DNA of 64,000 nt from Tillandsia leiboldiana (Eukaryota; Streptophyta; Magnoliopsida; Poales; Bromeliaceae), in NCBI GenBank assembly GCA_029204045.2, contig CM055074.1, positions 14,807,164-14,871,163 of the forward strand, given 5' to 3'. A model generated the notes under the pieces. That model worked only from the letters and a program-made list of their open reading frames with translations, was not told the DNA's origin and made no database searches. This document shows, piece after piece, positions 9,802 to 22,100 of this stretch. The position numbers and the translations under genes are program-made. Position 1 is the first letter of the stretch; the number at the start of each line of letters is the position of its first letter.

Positions 9802-11143
9802 ATGGCCTGGACTAGGTCATCAACGTAGAACGCAGGGGCAGAAAGTACGGTGCCAACAGCCGCGGAGTATCAGCTTCTCCGACAGCAACTACGAGAGATG
9901 GCCGGGCAGTTAGCAACCCTTATGGAACAGGTGCGTCAGTTGACGCAACAGCTGACTACACCAGTGGAGGCCGCCCAGGCTCCTCTGCCCGGACCAGCTG
10001 CACCAGTGACGGGACCGCCGGTGGCGGACAGCGAGACAATGGTCGCTCCTCCTCCGACCACGGTGACCGGGATACCGTCGGTTCAGCCAACGACGCCTTC
10101 AGTAGCACCAACACCAGCAACTTCGGGACCTACGCCGGGGGCCACTGTTGGAGACCCCTTGAGAGAGACCGTGGCGACACCTACTCCCAGAGTGTCCGTC
10201 GTCGCTACGGGGGAAGCCCATATCAAGCAAACCGAACGGGACAGGGTGAGAGCGAACTTGATGGATTTCAAGAAGTACGACCCACCCGTGTTTGAGGGAG
10301 AGACGACCGACCCTTGGGTCACGGAAAAATGGGTAGACACCATGGAAAAGCTTTTCGAGGATCTGCTGATGGAGGAGCAGGAGCGGGTCCCTTTGGCAGT
10401 CTACTTTCTTGAGGGAAACGCCCGCATGTGGTGGAAGACGGTGTGCTCGGACCCCTCGGAGGGCACCGCCCTTCCATCTTGGTCCTCGTTCCGAGAAAAA
10501 CTGTTCCAACAGCGTCAAACAGCAGATGGAGGATGACTTGAAGCACATCAAGCAAGGAAGTCGGACAGTTATGGGGTACCAACGGGCATTTGTGAGGTTG
10601 GTCAAATGTGTCCCCTTTGTCATAAGAGATGAATCTCACAAAGCCCGTCTTTTTGTGGACGGTTTACGGAGCGACATCTTCGAGGTGGTGCAAGCGGCGG
10701 ATTTGCAAACCTTCCAGAAGGTGGTCGATAGAGCCACCGCAGTGGAGCGTGGATTTGCGATTTCACGAGCCCGACGGGAGAGCTCGGAACACATCGGGGA
10801 TAAGAAACGAACTTGGGCTTACTTCGGAGGAGAGCATACCAAGGGGAGCCGGCCTCCTAAACACCCGAGATCGCGACGAGGAACCAAGAATGCGCCGACG
10901 GGAGGACAAAGGCTGGTAGACAAGCCTTGCATCATTTGTGATGGAATACACCAAGTGACCGAATGTCCCCAGAAGTAAGACCACTGTTTTCGATGCGGCA
11001 AACCGGGGCACTTCCGTTTCAACTGCCCCTTGAAAACGGGGACATCATCCGTAGCAGCATCTACACCTTCGTCTCCGCAATCGAGAGGAGGGAGAGTCTA
11101 TGCGATGACCCACCAGGGGACGGACCCGCCGGAGACGTCGTAG
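9802..11143 (+). pseudogene. gag: Tek-A gag remnant (capsid and zinc knuckle)
   Basis: The ATG at 9802 begins the same N-terminus as the Tek-C and Tek-F gags (MA-TRSS), but codon 9 is TAG (9826-9828). The frame then runs through a coiled N-terminal region and the Retrotrans_gag capsid domain (from about 10230). It shifts at about 10500-10530, where sequence encoding part of the domain is missing, and continues to a TAA at about 10976 in the linker between two zinc fingers. The second knuckle (CX2CX4HX4C) follows at about 10985-11030 in the same frame. Nonsense codons plus a frameshift make this a pseudogene. Gag would have formed the particle and bound element RNA. Confidence 0.82.
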
Positions 11144-11613
11144 CAGGTAATACTCGAGTCTCAGATTATCGTGCTAAAACTTTTGTGTCAGCACCTGAGC
11201 ATCCCACTCTTTCACCTCGCTTCGCATTTTCGCCCCTACCTTTAGTTATTAGGAGAGATCCCCACCGTAGAAATAAGTTCAATCGGACTTTTGGGCTACC
11301 CCTCGAGGCAAGTGGCTTTGTTCCCTCCTGGCCAGCGAGGGTGGGGCGAGTTCTTAGGCTCTAAGAACTAGTGGGGTTTCCGTAAGGGTTATCGGCGTAG
11401 CGCTTGGGACCGACGGTCGCGACAATCTTTAAGCCGTAGTTGACTGCTTGAAGTTCCAAGTGCGTCTCCGGGAACCGGACATACCAGAACTTGTAAACTT
11501 ACCCTGTAGGAACGCCTCCTGCTCACTTTTCTTTTCGTTGTTGTGGGCAAGAAGCTTGGTAGAAGGCAGTAGAGTAGCGTTCACGAGTTCGGTATGGATC
11601 TTGACATGAGAAG
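11144..11613. other. Unrecognised segment replacing Tek-A protease and most of RT
   Basis: Other Tekay elements here carry protease and the RT fingers and palm at this place. This stretch has no aspartic-protease DTGA, no RT FIDD motif and no long frame. It is either extreme decay or foreign filler joined during a deletion. Confidence 0.4.
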
Positions 11614-12389
11614 ATGAGAAGTCAGGCAACCGGAGTAATCCTCCAGACCCTCCGGGACCAGAAATTGTATGCCAAACCAAAGAAGTGTGAGTTCCGGCTC
11701 CGCGAGGTAGACCTTTTTGGGACACATAATCTCAGCGTCGGGAATAGGGGTGGACCCGGGGAAGGTAGAATCCGTGACCAACTGGGCTCGGCCAACAACG
11801 GTGACAGAAACCCGAAGCTTCCTAGGACGGGCGGGGTACTACAAACGCTTCGTGGAAGGCTTCTCAAAGATAGCCACTCCCCTAAATCGACTAGTCCGGA
11901 AAGGGGAGAAATTCATCTGGACGGCCCAATGCCAGAAGAGCTTCGAGGAACTTAAAGACAGACGCACGCGGGCGCCAGTGCTCACATTGCTGAAGCCTGG
12001 AGAGGACTATAAGATCTGGTGTGACGCATCTCGAAGAGGATCTTGGAAGGCCAAACAATGAACACGCAACTACAACTGGTGCGGGACAGAATACCCTCGG
12101 AGCAAGGTGGAGATTTTACTACTGGCTCCGATAATGTAATAAGGTTCCGGGGACGAATTTGTGTGCCCGATAAGCCAGAAATGAGGAAAGAAATTCTAGC
12201 GTTAGCACATGACGCCCCCTACACTGCGCATCCCGGAGGTACAAAGATGTACAAGGATCTGAGGCAGACCTTCTGGTGGCCCAAATTAAAGAGCGATGTG
12301 ACACAATTCGCGGCGCATTATTTGGTGTGCCAACAGGTGAAAGCGGAACATCAGCGACCGGCGGGGAAACAGACGCTTCGGCTTACGAG
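11614..12389 (+). pseudogene. pol: Tek-A pol remnant: RT end, RNase H start, integrase zinc region
   Basis: At 11640-11715 the frame resembles the RT thumb region seen in Tek-B at 31030-31110. It then switches frame to the TTVTE-RSFLGRAGYY motif (about 11790-11850) and the first RNase H catalytic strand (CDAS, about 12022). At about 12040 it jumps directly to the region before the integrase, so most of RNase H is deleted. The integrase HHCC zinc region follows (H of AHPGG, then CX2C) to about 12355. Sire-H interrupts integrase at 12395 with target GGAAG. Confidence 0.8.
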
Positions 12390-12710
12390 GGAAGTGTTAC
12401 GGCTTTTTGTATTGGCATATTTCGTGAGTTGAGTCGGAGTCTTGAAGTGATCAAATTGTCAATCAGCAATTGAAGACTCAGAGAAGATTCAACAAGATCT
12501 CAAGTTGACACTCAGTGTTTTGAGTCTTGAAGATTGAAGGTGAAGAATTGTGGATCATTTACATCAATCTTAAAGAAAATGGATTCGGATTGATCAGGTA
12601 TGTTTAACTAAATTATTTTTGGTGATCCGAATACTTCTTATAGTGTAGAAACACTTGGATGGATTTTTAATTGCATAAAAATCAAAAACTGGACATGGGA
12701 CATGTTCAGG

Positions 12711-12992
12711 ATCCGGATCAGATATTCCAATCCGGATCCCGAAGGGTGTTAGTTCATACGCAACTGCAATCCGGATCGTAGCCTTCCTTGATCCGGATCC
12801 CGAACACTGGTTCTTACCGAAATGTATGAACGATCCGGATCTTGTTTTTCAATCCGGATCCCGAACAGTGGTGTTTGGTGAATTGTATGAACAATCCGGA
12901 TCAGGCACTTCGATCCGGATCCCGAACCTTTGCTTTTCAGGAAACTGTCTGTCTCGTTACTGCAATCCGGATCGCCGAAATCCGATCTGGAT
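12711..12992 (+). promoter_or_regulatory. Array of ten ATCCGGAT palindromes in Sire-H U3
   Basis: Copies alternate mainly between GATCCGGATCAG-like and AATCCGGATCCCGAA-like contexts and stop 66 bp before the TATA box. The same array is at 38660-38941 and, in a diverged element, at 60616-60893. The position suggests an enhancer; the binding factor is unknown. Confidence 0.7.
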
Positions 12993-13058
12993 CGCCGTCC
13001 TGAAAAATTCCATAAAAGGTTAGTTTTTGATACTTATCTCTTTCCAAAGGTTTCTAAA

Positions 13059-13068
13059 CTATAAATAG
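13059..13068 (+). promoter_or_regulatory. TATA box of Sire-H 5' LTR
   Basis: CTATAAATAG. The same motif occurs at 39008-39017 in the 3' LTR and at 60960-60969 in Sire-G, at the same relative position. Confidence 0.8.
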
Positions 13069-13306
13069 ACATTTAGGGTTTCTCAAAAACTACCGATTAA
13101 TTAATTAAACACTTGAGAGCAACCCTAGAGGCTAGGTTTTTATCGTTCTTCTTTTTAGCCTCTTTTAGGTCAATTCGACGGTTCTTCCAAGATCTATCTT
13201 TTGTCGAATTGATCTAGTCTTTGCTTAGAGATTCCTTCTACGGTTCTTCAATGATAATCTAAGCAAAGGATCACCATCGAAGCCAATATTTCTATCGGCT
13301 AAGTTT

Positions 13307-13411
13307 GCGTCGTGGATTCGACGTAGCATCGTGGATTCGGTGTGTTGAAGGCGTTTCGTGGATTCGAAACGTGTGCTCGTGGATTCGAGTGGCGTTCGTG
13401 GATTCGAACGT
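13307..13411 (+). promoter_or_regulatory. Tandem hairpin array with constant TGGATT loop (leader RNA)
   Basis: Five consecutive stem-loops each present the 6-nt loop TGGATT. Stems in order are GCGTCG/CGACGT, GCATCG/CGGTGT, GCGTTTCG/CGAAACGT, TGCTCG/CGAGTG and GCGTTCG/CGAACGT. Every non-Watson-Crick closure is a G-T pair, which is stable in sense RNA only. The array lies 240-350 bp downstream of the TATA box, so it is probably transcribed. The 3' LTR copy is at 39256-39360. Confidence 0.75.
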
Positions 13412-13826
13412 GTGCAGTGGACGTGCAATCGGTGGAGCGCAAGGTCCGAAGAAGTTGAAGGAGGGGTTGAATCCGTGGAGACGGTAATCACCTTATTATT
13501 CTTCTTTTCTTAGTGGATTGTTATTGCGTGGACGTCCAATCGGTGAGCGCAAGATCCGGAGAAGTTGAAGGAGGGGTTGGAGTCCGTGGAGTCGGTAATC
13601 ACCTTGTTATTCTTCTATTCTTAGTGGATTGTTATTGCGTGTTGGTCCCGTGGTTTTTCTCCTGGATTGGAGTTTCCACGTATATCTCGGTGTGCTATTT
13701 TTATTTTCCGCATTGGTTTTTTATTTTGCACTGAGATTGGTTTTATAAGTATTACACCTATTCACCCCCCCTCTAGTTGTTTGATAGTACCTATTTAGAT
13801 CCGTGTGGATCCTAAAAACCAACAAG

Positions 13827-13837
13827 TGGTATCAGAG
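13827..13837 (+). promoter_or_regulatory. Sire-H primer-binding site (tRNA-iMet)
   Basis: TGGTATCAGAG, 2 nt after the 5' LTR end. Confidence 0.92.
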
Positions 13838-13858
13838 AGGGTTTTAGGTTTATCTATC

Positions 13859-14720
13859 ATGTTGGGTGGAAGTGGTAATATTTATAGACCTCCTCACTAA
13901 TTATGCTTATTGCAAAGTGCGGATGAGAGCTTTTCTCATCGCAATTGATGAGCGGGTATGGCAATCCGTGGAATACGGTTGGGTGCATCCTGTTGAGGAA
14001 GTAGGAAATTCTACTACCCCAAAACCTCGCTCTAGATGGTCCAAAGAGGAATTCGAAAGTTCTTCTTACAATGGGAAAGGTATGAACGCTTTATTTAATT
14101 CTCTTTCCTCGACTGAGTTCACACGAATTTCCGCGTGTGAAACCGCGAAGAAAATTTAGGATATTCTCAAAATTACACATGAGGGTACTAATCTTGTAAA
14201 AATTCAAAAGCTCCAGATGCTTACAAGTCAATTTGACTCTATTCATATGGAAGAGCATGAATTGTTTACAGATTATTACACTAGACTTCAAGATGTGATC
14301 AATACTTGTGCTAATTTAGGAGAAAAGATCCCGGAGTCGAGAATGGTAAGAAAGATACTTCGGACTCTTCCGGAACGGTTTAGGGCAAAGATTACCGCCA
14401 TTGAAACCGTTAGTCATCCGGATGAGATGAGAGTAGAGGAATTAGTAGGTGCTTTGCAAACTTATGAAATGACTTTTCCTACTAATCAAGTTTCTTCCAA
14501 GTCTTCTTCTAAGCTTACAGGTATTGCATTCAAATCAACAAAGGAAGAAGATAGCGAATCAAGTTCCGACGATGAAATCTCTTTTGCCGATTTTGAAGAA
14601 CAATTGGCGCGGATCGTAAAGAAATTTCATCAGAAATTTTGGAAGAATCGAACCGATGGATCTTCATCCTCGAAAACATCTAAAGGATCATCGGGTTCTA
14701 AATCCTCTAATCTCAAAAGC
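13859..14720 (+). pseudogene. gag: Sire-H gag, N-terminal part (UBN2-like)
   Basis: The ATG at 13859 starts a copia gag of the SIRE/Maximus type. Compared with the Sire-G gag at 61753, a few bases are missing near 13890, shifting the frame to the one that continues from 13902. The conserved Trp before the DIL motif is a TAG stop at about 14156. The rest reads openly through the capsid-like region (KIQKLQML, 14205-14225; RKILRTLPERF, 14351-14383) into a serine-rich linker. Tek-C is inserted at 14721. The coding sequence resumes at 26055 after the TSD. Confidence 0.85.
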
Positions 14721-15991
14721 TGTCACGCCCCCGGGGGTTTTTGAGTTTATCAAAGCGGAAAATTGCGTGTATTATTTTTTCACCTTTTAACAAGGTAACT
14801 TAAACCTCATCCCCGGTGCGTGCCAGACCGCCACATACACAAATTCTCTCTGCCCACGGACAGAGTCTCCTTTGTATATGCACGGCGTCTCATTTATAAC
14901 AACATACATCAACCATCAACCATACAATAGACATACATCGTCAAACAGAGTACAGTAGTTTAACTAATGTTTAAAAGACTGGTGTCCACTCGACACCTTG
15001 TTGTTTTATTTTCAAGCGGAATACTAAAGCGGCATCAGTGTTTAGAAAGGATAAAACCCACGGTTGCAAAACCCGTGCCCACACGGCACTTCGTTTTGAG
15101 AAAACGTTTTCGAAATCATTTGGTTTATCTTGAAAACATGCCGCATATGAAAACATCACTAAAAGCATCAAAGTATAAATGTACACCTCATCCACAGCAC
15201 TAAGTAATACATGTCCACGACTAATACGATCCACAAGCAAATTAACTAAATAAGGCATAAGGGAAATGAGATAATAAACCCAAGTATCAGACTACGGTCC
15301 TCGCGACGCAGTCTCACCGCCCTCCCGGCTAACGCACCTCGTAACACCTGTCACGGAGTGGGTAATGTCAGTGACAAACAAAGTAGATGTCTAATAACAA
15401 TTATTTTACTAACCGAAGATCGACGGGAAGGTTGTCCGGTCGCGTTCTTGCCTTCGGTTCGGTGTCCGGGAAGATCAGGCTCCTTCTCTTTCTCCTTTCC
15501 CTTTCTTCCGGCTAGGGTTCCGTCTTTTCTTTTCTTTTTCTCTTCTCACCGATTAGGGTTTTTTTTTTATTTCTTTCTTTTCTTTTCTTTCCGATAATCG
15601 GGATCCCTTATATAGCTCGTATTAAATCTTTAATTAATTCTCTTTTTAATTAGTACGTAAGAGAATTCTATTTTTCCTCATGGATAATTAATTAACTAAT
15701 TAATTATCCCCTACGAGATAACCCACCTTATCTCTAACGGGTGCAAGATATTTTGCACGGATTCCGATGCATGACTTAATCACCGTATCACTAGGAATTC
15801 CGTTCCGGGAGATCCCGATATCGGATTTCAGATCCGATCGCACCGTTGGCTTTCTTTTTCCGCGCTCTATCGCAGAAAAATACCAGCACCTCACAATGGC
15901 CAACTTTTAAGAATTGAATAATTTTATTTCACTTAAAGGCTTAAATGACTATATGTAAGTCAAAAATACCCCGAAAGGCCGGATCACTACA
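14721..15991 (-). repeat. Tek-C 3' LTR (short form)
   Basis: On the minus strand it reads TGTAGTGATCCGG...GGGGCGTGACA. It is homologous to the Tek-B LTR but lacks about 1.1 kb of its middle. TATA-like CCTTATATAG (plus-strand writing) at 15606-15615. U5 stem-loop pairs 14834-14843 with 14871-14880. A 95-codon frame in it is shared by all four Tek-B/C LTRs only because the LTRs are similar. Confidence 0.93.
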
Positions 15992-16026
15992 CCACTCACA
16001 CTTTATAAAAAGTTTCGTCCCGAAAC

Positions 16027-19000
16027 TTAAGTACAACCCCCACTAATCAATTCGGGAAAACATTCTCTCTTTTTCAATTCCAGTTCCCACGTCGCCTCGC
16101 GCTCTTCGTGGTTGCTCCACTGGACCTTCACATAGGGGATAGTTCGATTGCGCAACTTCTTGTCCTCTCTTGCCAAAATCCGCACCGGTGTCTCCTCGAC
16201 GCTTAAATCTTCTCGCAACTCGATGGTGGAGGCATCCAAGGCATGAGAGGGATCAGCTAGGTACTTCCGGAGCATTGAGACATGGAACACGTTATGGACT
16301 CGTTCGAGATTCGGCGGCAGGGCTAATCGGTACGCCACCGGTCCTACGCGTTCTAGGATCTCGAACGGTCCTACGTACCTCGGGCTTAACTTTCCCTTTA
16401 TGCCGAAGCGTCGGTTCCCCTTGGAGGGCGAAACTCGGAGTAACGCGTGCTCACCCACCATGAACTCTAAGTCTCGGCGTCTGTTGTCCGCGTAGCTTTT
16501 CTGTCTGCTCTGGGCGGTCAGTAGCCTTTGCCTAATCAATCGCACCTTTGCTTCGGTCTCCTCCACCAAATCTGGGCCCAGAAACTTACGCTCACCCAAG
16601 TCGTCCCAGCATATTGGAGACCGACAGCGGCGCCCGTACAGGGCCTCGTATGGTGCCATCTGAATGCTGGCCTGGTAACTGTTATTGTAGGCAAATTCCA
16701 CTAGGGGCAAACACCGTGCCCATCCTTCCCCCAGGTCTAAAACACATGCCCGAAGCATGTCCTCCACAATTTGTATTACCCGCTCTGATTGTCCGTCGGT
16801 CTGCGGGTGAAAAGCCGTACTGAAGTGCAACTTGGTTCCCATTGCTCGCTGCAGGCTCTGCCAAAAGTTTGACACAAATCGCGTGTCCCTGTCCGACGTG
16901 ATGGATGTCGGCACCCCATGCAACCTCACTATCTCGTTGACGTAGGTTTGTGCCAGTCGTTCCCGCGTCCACGTCGTGTGTATGGGCAGAAAGTGGGCCG
17001 ATTTCGTCAGACGGTCCACAATTACCCATATTGCATCGTGTCCCTGTGACGATCTCGGGAACCCGGTCACAAAATCCATGGTAATCATGTCCCATTTCCA
17101 CTCGGGCACCGGTAAGGGTTGCAATTTTCCTGCCGGACGCTGGTGCTCGACCTTCACTCGTTGGCACACCAGGCAGTGTGCCACAAACCGAGTCACGTCT
17201 CCCTTCATTTTGGGCCACCAGAAGGTCTGCTTGACATCCTTGTACATCTTCATTCCCCCGGGATGCGCTGCATATGGAGCAGTATGCGCCTCCCGCAGGA
17301 TTTCCTCTTTGAGTTCCGGTAGATCCGGCACGCAGATTCGTCCCCGAAATCGTATCGTGCCGTCGGAGTTTACTGTGAAATCACCTTCTTGGTCGGCAGT
17401 TACTCTATTTCGCACTAGCTGGAGTTGGTCATCAGTCGACTGCCCCTCGAGAATTCTGTCAAGCAAGGTAGGTCTGACCACCAGTGTCAGAAGTTGTTCG
17501 ACTGTTCCCGCCGGTACTACTTCTAGCCTTAATCGCGAAAAATCCGCAATCAGACTATCTTGCTGGGTGATGGCACTTACCCCTGCCTTTTCGGCCTGCC
17601 CCTTACGGCTCAGGGCGTCGGCCACCACGTTTGCCTTTCCCGGGTGGTAGTGGATCGTTAAATCGTAATCCTTCAGTAGCTCGAGCCACCGTCTTTGTCG
17701 CAAATTTAACTCCTTTTGGGTGAAAAGGTACTTAAGACTTTTATGATCTGAGTACACATTGCAGTGTGCCCATACAGGTAGTGTCTCCAAAGCTTGAGGA
17801 CGAACACAACCGCTGCGAGTTCCAAATCGTGCACGGGGTAGTTTCGCTCGTATTCTTTGAGCTGCCTTGACGCATAGGCTATAACCTTTCCCCATTGCAT
17901 GAGTACTCCACCCAGTCCGTTTCGCGACGCATCGCAGTACACTTCATAATCCTTCCCTGGTTCTGGCAGGGCGAGAATCGGGGCTCGCGTCAATCTATCC
18001 TTGAGCTCCTCGAAGCTCCCCTGACATTTGTCCGTCCAGATGAACTTTTCCCCCTTTTTAGTCAAGCGGTTCAAGGGGGTGGCTATCTTGGAGAAACCCT
18101 CCACGAAGCGCCGGTAGTACCCGGCTAATCCTAGAAAGCTTCGAACCTCCGTCACCGTCGTCGGTTGGGACCAGTCCGTCACCGAATCTATCTTCTTCAG
18201 ATCGACTGCGACCCCAGCCGCCGAGATTACGTGCCCCAAGAAGCCGACCTCACGGAGCCAAAACTCACACTTTTTGAGTTTGGCGTAGAGTTTCTGTTCC
18301 CGTAGGGTCTGGAGGACTGTGCGCAGATGTCCTTCATGTTCCTCGTCTGTACGGGAGTAGATAAGGATATCGTCGATGAAGACCACCACGAATAAGTCCA
18401 GGAAGGATTTGAATACCCTGTTCATCATGTCCATGAACACCGCCGGGGCATTTGTGAGCCCGAACGGCATTACTGTAAATTCGTAATGGCCATAACGAGT
18501 CCGAAAGGCCGTTTTGGGGATGTCCTCCCCCTTGACCTGGACCTGATGATAGCCCGACTGCAGGTCAATCTTTGAAAACACGGTCGCCCCCTGTAGTTGG
18601 TCGAAGAGGTCGTCGATCCTTGGCAGGGGGTACTTGTTCTTAACGGTGACCTTATTTATCTCCCGGTAGTCGATGCACAATCGGAGACTTCCGTCCTTCT
18701 TCCTCACAAACAGGACGGGCGCGCCCCAGGGTGACACGCTAGGCCTGATGAAGCCCTTATCCAAAAGGTCCTCCAACTGTGCCTTGAGTTCTTTCAGCTC
18801 CGCGAAGGCCATCCTGTACGGTGCCTTGGTGATGGGTTTGGTGCCGGGAAGTAGTTCAATAGGAAAGTCGACTTCTCGTTCCGGCGGCGCTCCGGGGAGC
18901 TCTGCCGGAAACACGTCCGGAAATTCCCTTACCATGGGAATTTCAGAAGGCGAGGAAACGGGTCGGGTGGCTAAATCTACCGAGGCTAGATAGGCCACGC

Positions 19001-19104
19001 ACCCGCCCTCCATCAACTTCCTAGCTCGCGACGCGGAGATGATAGCCAAGAAGGAAGTGCTTTTACATAACATGTACACGTTTTCTGGGAATCCCGGCTT
19101 CTGT
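16027..19104 (-). pseudogene. pol: Tek-C pol: RT, RNase H, integrase, chromodomain
   Basis: The minus-strand frame begins, inside the gag-pol reading frame, at the solo-LTR break (19104). In order it carries the linker before RT (VFPAELPG, about 18890), RT with the catalytic FIDD at 18369-18380, the RNase H start (CDAS, about 17930), the integrase HHCC zinc region (about 17290-17140), the integrase D,D-35-E core (about 17100-16750), a GPY/F-like region and a chromodomain-like tail (WSNHEEREATWELE, about 16120-16080) ending at 16027. One base is missing from a G run at about 17769-17771 compared with Tek-B, which shifts the frame inside RNase H. Otherwise it is intact. Confidence 0.9.
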
Positions 19105-22100
19105 TGTCACGCCCCAGGGTCGGAACTGCGACCCGGGCTCGCCAACAGATCCGCCACCTATGCCAACCTGCATAGGCGAAGCGTCCTACCTGCAAGAAAA
19201 GTACTACAGCTGAACATAATATCAGAGCTATAAGTAAAAACCTGCTGTATAACTAAAATCAATCACTGTACAACTGGAAATAATACAATAGGTCTGTCTC
19301 CCAAAATGATAGCGATACTATATCCTCATATACAAAGCTCAAAACTCAACAGTGAGATATCTCCAATAAATATAAGTGTGTACAATCTCTCGATACATAA
19401 TATATCCTCACTACATCAGTCTCTCAAAACTGGAAAAATAAACAACTAGTCTGCAGTAGATCTCCTCTGAAGAGGGTACCGCTACTCTCCAACGACGGTT
19501 AGGGATCTAGCTCGCGACTCTCTCGCCTCGATCAACAACCGCAGAATCAGCAACACCTGCTAAGACTCTGCAAAACAGAGGAGAGGAAAGAAAAAGAGGG
19601 GAAAACCCCCAGAGGGTGTGAGAACTACACCAAAAAGGGAGTTCTCAGTGGGTACCACCGCCAGACTCGACGGTCTGCCCACTAAGTCCTCAAAATATAA
19701 ACAAACTAACCAAATCTATAAAGACTGAAAAAGGAGGAAGCTGGAAACTCTCAACAGCTATCAAGCCTCCAAGTCTGCTATGCCTGCCATGCCTGCCTAT
19801 GCCACACAATGACCCAGGGACCACCGTACCCCCAAACGGTTCCCAACAACACTAGTACTGGTCTAACACAGCTACCAGACTCCACTCGGTCCCCCCCTGA
19901 CACGAGTGCAACTATAAAGCAACTGTATGCAATAAACCCCAATCTAATGCCACCAGTAGAACTGGTACTGCCTGCTGTGCCTGCCGCATCGGGTATGCCA
20001 GCCTACGCATAACACCGATGCAAAGGAGTCTCAAGGACTCAAGTATCTGCTAACCAATCGGTACTCACTGACCGATGCTCACTGTCTGGCACTCACTGGC
20101 CAACAGGTCTGGCACTCACTGGCCAATATGTCAACTGCCTACTCCGGAGTGGCCTCGAGGGGAGCGACCCACACGAGTAAAGTATCACTGTCATCAGTAT
20201 CATAAATCAGCAGGACTGGATCACGACTCTGATCAAAGTGGGAAAGCCCAATCACTAAAGAAAGCCTCGGTCCTCAATCAGGTACAAAAAAATGCTCAAA
20301 TAGTGGGAAACTCTGTCCACTAGAGAAATCAGATACCCAATCTGGTGCATAAATAAATGTCCGGTCAACCGCCCAATATCCGCGGTTGCCGCAAAGCCCC
20401 ACAACTAATCCAACCTGTCCCAGACACCAAGTCTCGACTACACTACCCAGAACCCCTGCTCGAACCTGAGCCACACAGACCACTTGACTAACAAAGAAGA
20501 AGAAAAGAATAACATGGTTTCTCCTAAGTCAAGTTCCAAAAGTAGTGCAGCAGTAAAGTATGGCCTAACTACATGTCCATGCAAGCATGCTTTGTCCTCA
20601 GAAACAATAAAAGTGGGTGAAATATATATTAGTGAAGCATGCTACAATATTCCTACTATGGTATACCACTCTCACCCAAGTAGGTCATCCCTTGCTTACC
20701 TCTCGCTCATATCTGTTATACAACAGTATACCTGTTATCAATCACAGAGGGGTGATATCCTCACATGTACACTTACATGCACCAAGATATATAAAAGTTC
20801 TATACAGTTACCAAGTTAAGCTTACCCACCTGAAGTGCTCAATCCAAGGCAAACCTGGGGTCGGCGAAGAGCGCAGACGCTCATAGTCCAATTTCTGCCG
20901 AAACAGCATCCTCGGTACTTGTCGCAAAAGCCTCGGCTCCCAACAGCGGAAAACATTCAGAATTCACTATCTCCTATGTTCTCCAGTTCCAACAGGTTCA
21001 GAAACAGTCGTGAACCTTCCTGGGTACAACAATAAGGTCCAAGATTACATTTTTATTCAAAAATATCCAAGTACACACAGTCTGAAAAATTAGTCCCAAA
21101 GATGTAATTATTTCACCTGCAGCGAGAACTCAGAAAAATCCAACATAAATATTGGTCCGTTCCTCGTGTCGATACCTTCGAAACGAGTACCTGCACATCC
21201 AATTCCGAGTAGCGTAGACCAAGTTACAAATTCCACAACACAGGGTGCGCAAAACCACACAACAACATAACTGTAAAACTCTGTACAGTAAAGGGGAAGA
21301 AGCACACTTTCGGACAAGCCTCACAAAAATCCAATAAAAATACGGGGACAATCCTCGCGTCGAGTAGATGAAAAGAGTCCAAAGGTTCGACTCCATCCGA
21401 TGCCCGGTTGCGGAGATAAAAATCCGGCGAGGTGTCGCTGTCCAGAATTCCTCACAGAAAATGGGGTCCCAAAGATGATGAAATTCACCAGATTCTAATC
21501 AAGATTTAGCCTTCCTATTAAATATGAAAAATGTAGGTCTCTGAGTCCTGGTGAATTCCCCGCAAAAACCAGCTTAAAATTCAACTTCTTCAGTCCTAGG
21601 GAGCAAAAACACTGAACATTGCTCATAACCACAACCAGAATCTCAGCTGTACACAACAATCCCAAAGATGGCTTAAATTACCTAATTTAGAGTCCAAATT
21701 TGAAGTTCCACCAAATACGAAAATTGTATCTTTGTAAGTCCTGGAAATTTCCCAACAAAAATCAATTTAAAATTCCATTTTTGCATCCCAGGGGAGTAAA
21801 AACACTAACCTGTGGTCGAAATCTCAAACTGAAAACAAGTGTCTCAAAGATTGCTATAATTACCTGGTTTAGAGCTCCAATTAGGTCTCCTATTCAATAC
21901 AAACGTTGTAGATCTTGAAGTTGTGGAGAGAATCCCGCAAGAATCATCCCATAATTCCACTTATACACTTCTGGAGGTCTCCCGGAAGAAAATGCGACGA
22001 AGTGGTCAACTCTAATAGTGAACTCCAAGTTCCATTCATGGAGTTCTTGGTGAAGAAGATGATGGAAAACCCCTTAATTTCCTTCACAACAGAGTGGAGA

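Larger units (their letters stand above)
12395..13824 (+). repeat. Sire-H 5' LTR
   Basis: Starts TGTTACGG and ends AACCAACA. It contains ten ATCCGGAT-type palindromes (12711-12992, the last mutated to ATCTGGAT), a TATA box at 13059-13068, five TGGATT-loop hairpins (13307-13411) and a 111-bp tandem duplication (about 13419-13640). Confidence 0.95.

Noticed and set aside
12711..12992. CRISPR-like repeat array
   Set aside because: The repeats are 8-bp palindromes in a plant LTR promoter with similar, not unique, spacers.
21480..21960. Possible separate repeat unit inside solo LTR D
   Set aside because: Two similar phrases occur, but boundaries and TSD are absent. It is treated as part of the LTR.
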